This document shows, one piece after another, positions 59,489 through 64,000 of a stretch of DNA of 64,000 bases; positions within the stretch are counted from its first letter, which is position 1; each line of letters opens with the position of its first letter. The DNA lies in contig CAJUHV010000002.1 of NCBI GenBank assembly GCA_910586445.1, positions 1 through 64,000 on the forward strand. Direction: 5' to 3'. A program made the translations under genes and the position numbers. The notes under the pieces are model-generated. The model was given only the letters and a program-made list of their open reading frames with translations. It was not told the origin of the DNA and ran no database searches. This DNA comes from an uncultured Eubacterium sp. (lineage in GTDB: Bacteria > Bacillota > Clostridia > Lachnospirales > Lachnospiraceae).

Positions 59489-61579
59489 ATGGATGTTTTC
59501 ACAACAGACAAAATACGCAACGTGGTGCTTTTGGGACATGGGGGCGCAGGCAAGACCAGCCTGGTAGAGGCAATGGCGTATTTGTCAGGCCAGACAAGCC
59601 GTATGGGAAAGATCAGTGACGGTAATACGGTCAGCGATTTCGATAAAGAGGAGATCAAACGTTCCTTCTCCATCCAGACATCAATTGTCCCGATTATCTG
59701 GGATAATAACAAGATCAATATTTTAGACACACCGGGATATTTTGATTTTGTAGGAGAAGCAGAAGAAGCCGTAAGTGTAGCAGATGCAGCTATTATTGTA
59801 GTAAGCGGCAAGGCAGGGGTGGAAGTAGGCACCCGGAAGGCATGGGAGATGTGTGAACGCTATAAGCTGCCCCGCATGTTCTTTGTTACAGATATGGATA
59901 TCGACAATGCCAGTTTCCGTCAGGTGGTAGAAGACCTGCAGCAGCTGTATGGCAAGAAAATCGCTCCGTTCCACCTTCCGATCCGCGAAAATGAAAAATT
60001 TGTCGGATATGTCAATGTCGTTGCACAGACCGCAAACCGCTGGAATGACAAAGGCGAAGTAGTACCTATGGATATGCCGGATTATTCCAAGCCGAATCTG
60101 GAACTGTGCAGGGAGGCGCTGATCGAGTCTGTTGCAGAAACCAGCGAAGAGTTTATGGACCGTTATTTCGGCGGAGAGGAATTCTCTGAAAATGAAATCC
60201 GTCAGGCGCTGCGCGTCAATGTATTAGACGGCAGCATAGTACCGGTTTCTATGGGCTCCTGCATTCTGGCACAGGGCGTGTATACGCTGCTTGACGATAT
60301 TACAAAATATTTTCCAAGTCCTGATAAGCGTGCGTGTGCGGGCATTAATGCAACAACCAATGAGGTGTATCAGGCAGATTACGACTTTTCCAAACCAAAA
60401 TCAGCATACATATTTAAGACGATTCAAGATCCGTTTATCGGCAAATATTCTCTGATTAAGGTAAATTCCGGCGTCTTAAAGACGGATGATGTGATGTTAA
60501 ATTATCACAGGGATATCGAAGAAAAGATTGGGAAGCTATATGTAATGCGCGGTGCAAAGGCAGAAGAAGTAAAAGAGCTTCATGCCGGAGATCTTGGTGC
60601 ATTAGCTAAATTGACAAAAGCCCGGACGACAGATTCCCTTTCTACAAAGGCGAATCCGATACTTTACATCAGGACGACGCTTTCGACGCCATATACATGC
60701 AAGCGCTATAAGGTAAAAAATAAGGCAGATGTCGATAAAGCTTCACAGGCGTTGTCAAAGCTGACACATGAAGATCCTACCTTAAAGGTCGTAAATGACA
60801 GCGAAAATTCACAGACACTGTTATACGGCATAGGCGAGCAGCAGCTGGATATCGTAGTCAGCAAGCTGTTAAACAAATATAAAGTAGAAATTGAACTCGG
60901 AAAAGCAAAAGTAGCGTTCCGAGAGACTATACGCAAAAAAGCAGATGTTGAATACAAATATAAGAAACAGTCCGGCGGGCACGGACAGTACGGACATGTA
61001 AAGATGACGTTTGAGCCGTCTGGCAGCCTTGATACAGCTTATGAATTTTCTCAGACAGTTGTAGGCGGTGCCGTGCCGAAAAACTATTTCCCGGCAGTAG
61101 AAAAGGGCATACAGGAATCCGTAAAAAGCGGGCCTTTAGCAGCTTACCCGGTAGTCGGCATTAAGGCAAACTTATACGACGGTTCTTATCATCCGGTAGA
61201 TTCTTCCGAGCTTGCATTTAAGGTAGCAGCAGCGCAGGCGTTCAAAAAAGGATTTATGCAGGCTTCGCCGGTGCTCCTTGAGCCGATTGCTTCTTTGACG
61301 GTTTTAGCTTCAGATAAGTATACGGGCGATATTATGGGCGATTTGAACAAGCGCCGCGCACGTGTGCTCGGCATGAATCCGGTTGACGGCGGCAAGCAGG
61401 AAATAAGCGCAGACATTCCATATACCGAGCTGGACGGCTATACAACCGTGCTCCGTTCGATTACGGGAGGCGAAGGCACATATCGTTATGAATTTACCCG
61501 CTATGAGCAGGCTCCAGAGGAGGTGCAGAAACGCGAAATTGACGCCAGAGCAAATAAGCTGGTGAATATTGAAGAATAA
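59489..61579 (+). CDS. Elongation factor G-like protein (FusA2 type)
   Basis: A 696-residue translational GTPase paralogue of EF-G. The P-loop is GHGGAGKTSLVEAMAYLSG (residues 13-31), where housekeeping EF-G has AHIDAGKTT, the switch II region is DTPGYFDFVGEAEEA, and the G4 motif appears as TDMD (~131-134) in place of the expected NKMD. Domains III-V follow, with GGHGQYGHVKMTFEP and DIMGDLNKRRARVLGM. This variant fits the FusA2 group, whose role is unclear. It stands alone with AGGAGG before the ATG. The ordinary fusA of the rpsL-rpsG operon is expected elsewhere. Confidence 0.93.
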   Translation: MDVFTTDKIRNVVLLGHGGAGKTSLVEAMAYLSGQTSRMGKISDGNTVSDFDKEEIKRSFSIQTSIVPIIWDNNKINILDTPGYFDFVGEAEEAVSVADAAIIVVSGKAGVEVGTRKAWEMCERYKLPRMFFVTDMDIDNASFRQVVEDLQQLYGKKIAPFHLPIRENEKFVGYVNVVAQTANRWNDKGEVVPMDMPDYSKPNLELCREALIESVAETSEEFMDRYFGGEEFSENEIRQALRVNVLDGSIVPVSMGSCILAQGVYTLLDDITKYFPSPDKRACAGINATTNEVYQADYDFSKPKSAYIFKTIQDPFIGKYSLIKVNSGVLKTDDVMLNYHRDIEEKIGKLYVMRGAKAEEVKELHAGDLGALAKLTKARTTDSLSTKANPILYIRTTLSTPYTCKRYKVKNKADVDKASQALSKLTHEDPTLKVVNDSENSQTLLYGIGEQQLDIVVSKLLNKYKVEIELGKAKVAFRETIRKKADVEYKYKKQSGGHGQYGHVKMTFEPSGSLDTAYEFSQTVVGGAVPKNYFPAVEKGIQESVKSGPLAAYPVVGIKANLYDGSYHPVDSSELAFKVAAAQAFKKGFMQASPVLLEPIASLTVLASDKYTGDIMGDLNKRRARVLGMNPVDGGKQEISADIPYTELDGYTTVLRSITGGEGTYRYEFTRYEQAPEEVQKREIDARANKLVNIEE

Positions 61580-61649
61580 AAATATATTTTTCAACAAATA
61601 TTATAGATATAAACAGTACCAGATCAAATGATAAGGAAGGAGGAGCCGG

Positions 61650-62954
61650 ATGAAAATGGCGCGCATAGTACTCTGCATTCTTCTTGTGGTTGTCCTGCTG
61701 TTGGAGCAGCCGCAGTTGACAAAGGGACGCGGCGTCATGGAACGTCCGGCTGTTCCTTCTTTAAATTATAAGTACAGTATCAATGAGCTGAAAAATGCCT
61801 CAGGCAGCATACCTGTATATGACATTGTATACAACTTAAATCTGGGTGAAAATCATTATCTGAACCCGTCCGTGTATTATGAGCAGATGCTGCCGATCCG
61901 CCTGATGCCGCCGGAGAGAGAAGGCTATAATTTTGCCGGATGGTATGCGGACAGCAGTTACAAGCGTCCAGTGACAGAGGTGACAGACTGTAAGGGAGGC
62001 AGCCTGATTTTATTTGCAAAGTGGACGAAAAAGATTTCAGATTCTACAAATATTCAAATGTATTCCTATGTATCGGGCAGCCTGACGCGTTCGCCGGAGA
62101 AAAAACTGGCAAATATGAACTATCGGATTTTGGAAGATCTGGATATTCCGGGAATGCCAGACACGAGATATCAAGATTATATTACAAAAAAAATATACAG
62201 TGTGGATCAATGCCCGCAGGGACTTTGTGTATCTGAAGATTATATTTTTATAACATCTTATAGTACGGATAACCGGGATAATTACGGATGCCTTCATATA
62301 TTTGACCGTCGAAACGGAGAGTATCTGGCAACGCTTACGATGAAGGAAGGCAGTCATCTGGGCGGAATCGCCTATGACGGGGAAAATCTCTGGGTCTGCC
62401 ATTCCAACCACCGGACGATTGAGCGCATTGACTATGCGCTGGTCAAAGAGATCGCTTCACATAAACCGAAACGGATAGTTGAAATGCCGCCGGAGCACGA
62501 AGAGTATAAAGTGTCAAATTCGCCGTCCTGCATTACATTTTTTGGCGGAAAGCTCTGGATTGCCACACATACGAGATTTTTTAAATCCGTCATGAAATCT
62601 TACCGGTATGAAAATGGAGGCATTACGGCATATGAAGAGTTTGCCATACCGGACAAGGTACAGGGCGTTGCTTTTGACGCTGGGGGCCATGTGTATTTAA
62701 GCACATCCTTTGGGCGGGACAGGTCTTCTTATATCAAAGTTTACGAATCGGCATATGCATTGAGCAGGCAGCCGGACAAGCCTGCACAATGTGTGGAGAT
62801 GCCGCCTTGTTCCGAAGAAGTAGCGATTGCAGATGACGAATTATTAGTACTGTTCGAATCCGGAGCGCAGAAGTATATGGAAGGTACCGACGGAAAAGGA
62901 AAAGCAAGGACGGCGCTAGATCATCTGGTAGCAATACATCTGGATTCTTTTTAG
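61650..62954 (+). CDS. Secreted InlB-repeat protein with beta-propeller-like part
   Basis: A 434-residue exported protein. It begins with a signal peptide (about 3-20, ARIVLCILLVVVLLLEQP). Residues about 55-128 hold one InlB B-repeat (Listeria-Bacteroides type) ending REGYNFAGWYADSSYKRPV and LILFAKWTKK. The remainder (about 165-434) looks like repeated beta-sheet blades (GLCVSEDYIFITSYS, LHIFDRRNGEYLATL, HLGGIAYDGENLWVCHS, ERIDYALV), as in SMP-30/YncE-type propellers. Possible role in adhesion or envelope sensing. AAGGAGGAG precedes the ATG. It is 70 bases after fusA2-like and may share its transcript. Confidence 0.78.
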   Translation: MKMARIVLCILLVVVLLLEQPQLTKGRGVMERPAVPSLNYKYSINELKNASGSIPVYDIVYNLNLGENHYLNPSVYYEQMLPIRLMPPEREGYNFAGWYADSSYKRPVTEVTDCKGGSLILFAKWTKKISDSTNIQMYSYVSGSLTRSPEKKLANMNYRILEDLDIPGMPDTRYQDYITKKIYSVDQCPQGLCVSEDYIFITSYSTDNRDNYGCLHIFDRRNGEYLATLTMKEGSHLGGIAYDGENLWVCHSNHRTIERIDYALVKEIASHKPKRIVEMPPEHEEYKVSNSPSCITFFGGKLWIATHTRFFKSVMKSYRYENGGITAYEEFAIPDKVQGVAFDAGGHVYLSTSFGRDRSSYIKVYESAYALSRQPDKPAQCVEMPPCSEEVAIADDELLVLFESGAQKYMEGTDGKGKARTALDHLVAIHLDSF

Positions 62955-62962
62955 GCATTTTA

Positions 62963-62990
62963 TTGACAAATAGGTACGATATGGTAGAAT
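62963..62990 (+). promoter_or_regulatory. Promoter for leuS
   Basis: TTGACA (62963-62968), 16 bases, TAGAAT (62985-62990) with TGG two bases before the -10. It lies nearly 160 bases before leuS, leaving a long leader. Confidence 0.8.
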
Positions 62991-63029
62991 TTATACTGAC
63001 GAGCAAGAAAATTTTTCCGGTAACGCTGA

Positions 63030-63080
63030 CTCACGAGCGTTATTGTTTCATGCTGCATAGAAAATTTTATCGCTCGTGAG
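63030..63080 (+). promoter_or_regulatory. Stem-loop in the leuS leader
   Basis: ctcacgagcg (63030-63039) pairs perfectly with cgctcgtgag (63071-63080) around a 31-base loop. There is no T-box motif (GGTGG-ACC), so leuS is not visibly T-box controlled, but a structured leader of another kind is possible. Confidence 0.5.
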
Positions 63081-63146
63081 CATAAGTGTTTCCGATTCTT
63101 AACAGGAACGCCCGATACACAGATTCAGCAGGAGATGGAGGAAAAT

Positions 63147-64000
63147 ATGTCAGAAGTATATAATCACAAAGTTGTCGAAAAAAAATGGCAGGAGATCTGG
63201 GACAAGGAACACGCATTTGCTGCCACTGAGGATTATTCCAAGCCGAAATATTATGCGCTGGTAGAATTCCCGTATCCCTCCGGACAGGGACTCCATGTAG
63301 GACACCCGAGGCCGTATACGGCACTTGATATCGTAGCGCGGAAAAGACGCATGCAGGGCTATAATGTACTATATCCAATGGGATTTGATGCATTCGGACT
63401 GCCGACAGAAAACTTTGCAATCAAAAATAAAATACATCCAAAGATTGTCACCAAAAATAATATCACGCATTTCAAGCAGCAGCTGCATGCACTGGGATAT
63501 TCTTTTGACTGGGAGCGCGAAGTAAATACGACCGACCCGTCCTATTACAAATGGACACAGTGGATCTTTTTAAAATTATTTAAGGCAGGACTTGCTTATA
63601 AGAAAGAAATGCCGATCAACTGGTGTACAAGCTGCAAGGTAGGCCTTGCAAATGAGGAAGTAGTAAACGGTGTCTGCGAGCGGTGCGGATCTGCAGTTGT
63701 CCGCAAGGTAAAGAGCGAATGGATGCTGAAAATCACGGATTATGCAGAAAAATTAATTGAAGGTTTAAATGATGTCGATTATATTGAGCGTGTAAAGACG
63801 CAGCAGAAAAACTGGATCGGCAAATCACAGGGTGCAGAAGTAGATTTTTCGATAAAAGGAAAAGACGATAAGCTGCGGATCTATACGACCAGATCAGATA
63901 CGTTATTCGGCGTTACTTATATGGTAGTCTCTCCAGAGCACCCGATTATCGAAAAATATAAAGCAGAATTTAAAAACTGGGATGAAATCGAGGCATACCG
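63147..64000 (+). CDS. leuS: Leucyl-tRNA synthetase, partial (5' part)
   Basis: The first ~284 residues of a class I synthetase that charges tRNA-Leu; the gene runs off the window. It starts with MSEVYNHKVVEKKWQEIWDK, has the HIGH motif in GQGLHVGHPRPYTALD (~55-60), LYPMGFDAFGLPTENFA, the zinc-type WCTSCKVGLANEEVV and CERCG, and KNWIGKS at the start of the editing-domain connection. GATGGAGG lies 8 bases before the ATG. Full-length LeuRS is about 800-860 residues, so most of the editing, KMSKS and C-terminal domains are outside the window. Confidence 0.98.
   Translation, partial: MSEVYNHKVVEKKWQEIWDKEHAFAATEDYSKPKYYALVEFPYPSGQGLHVGHPRPYTALDIVARKRRMQGYNVLYPMGFDAFGLPTENFAIKNKIHPKIVTKNNITHFKQQLHALGYSFDWEREVNTTDPSYYKWTQWIFLKLFKAGLAYKKEMPINWCTSCKVGLANEEVVNGVCERCGSAVVRKVKSEWMLKITDYAEKLIEGLNDVDYIERVKTQQKNWIGKSQGAEVDFSIKGKDDKLRIYTTRSDTLFGVTYMVVSPEHPIIEKYKAEFKNWDEIEAY

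Noticed and set aside
62991..63146. T-box before leuS
   Set aside because: The conserved GGTGG-ACC T-box sequence and antiterminator are absent, in contrast to pheS.
1..64000. Prophage, integrative element or rRNA/tRNA genes
   Set aside because: No integrase, phage structural gene, relaxase or stable RNA gene pattern was seen in the window.

Overview
The window looks like chromosome of an anaerobic, endospore-forming Gram-positive of the class Clostridia, most like Lachnospiraceae. The evidence is the sporulation sigma factor SigG, a SpoIID-like protein, a T-box in front of pheST, BceRSAB-type modules, many strong GGAGG ribosome binding sites, an ATP-type PEP carboxykinase, an EF-G paralogue and several gene families typical of gut Lachnospiraceae (DUF1848, LUD domain, Ig-like lipid-free secreted proteins, a DUF6774-like microprotein). 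There is no intact transposase, integrase, phage gene, CRISPR array, rRNA or tRNA gene. I did not assign a species.

Layout. 1-7386: sigG on the minus strand, a two-component system with an unusually large kinase, a small charged protein and argS. 7387-13492: a LUD-domain protein, a palindromic MITE-like element, and a complete Bce-type peptide-sensing/detoxification module (regulator, kinase, ATPase, permease) with a matching TNACA-N4-TGTAA site before the transporter. 13355-20530: a poorly characterised stretch with a tiny membrane peptide gene, a poly-G tract, an Rpn-type nuclease with in-frame repeats, a 1014-residue zinc-ribbon protein, a microprotein, a secreted Ig-like protein, a second palindromic element and an NSS transporter. 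20651-22628: DUF1848 protein and a cysteine synthase. 22709-28072: a TetR-controlled five-gene operon encoding an SCP2-like lipid carrier, a membrane-anchored alpha/beta hydrolase, a condensation-type acyltransferase, an acyl carrier protein and an AMP-forming ligase. This is the best candidate for an undescribed biosynthetic system.

28274-37904: branched-chain amino acid and threonine synthesis (ilvN-ilvC, leuC-leuD with a divergent LysR regulator, thrC), interleaved with an orphan sugar-binding lipoprotein, a HipA-like kinase without a HipB partner and a protein with two AP2-like DNA-binding segments. 38029-43542: a CheX-like/CheY-like pair, citrate synthase, cytidine deaminase and PEP carboxykinase. 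43790-49216: a membrane protein, 6S RNA, a long gene-poor AT-rich stretch with two tandem repeat arrays, a SpoIID-like protein, a YihY/BrkB membrane protein and a DUF1622 protein. 49391-54550: a T-box-controlled pheS-pheT-queA group. 54772-64000: a chemoreceptor, aroA and tyrA (minus strand), an EF-G paralogue, a secreted InlB-repeat/beta-propeller protein and the start of leuS, which runs off the window.

A recurring theme is small repeats. Three different terminal-inverted-repeat elements lack genes. A ~39-bp palindrome occurs four times, each time beside a transcription terminator. Several intergenic regions, and a few coding regions, are expanded by short tandem repeats. All function calls come from reading the sequence and from family knowledge; no database search was run.
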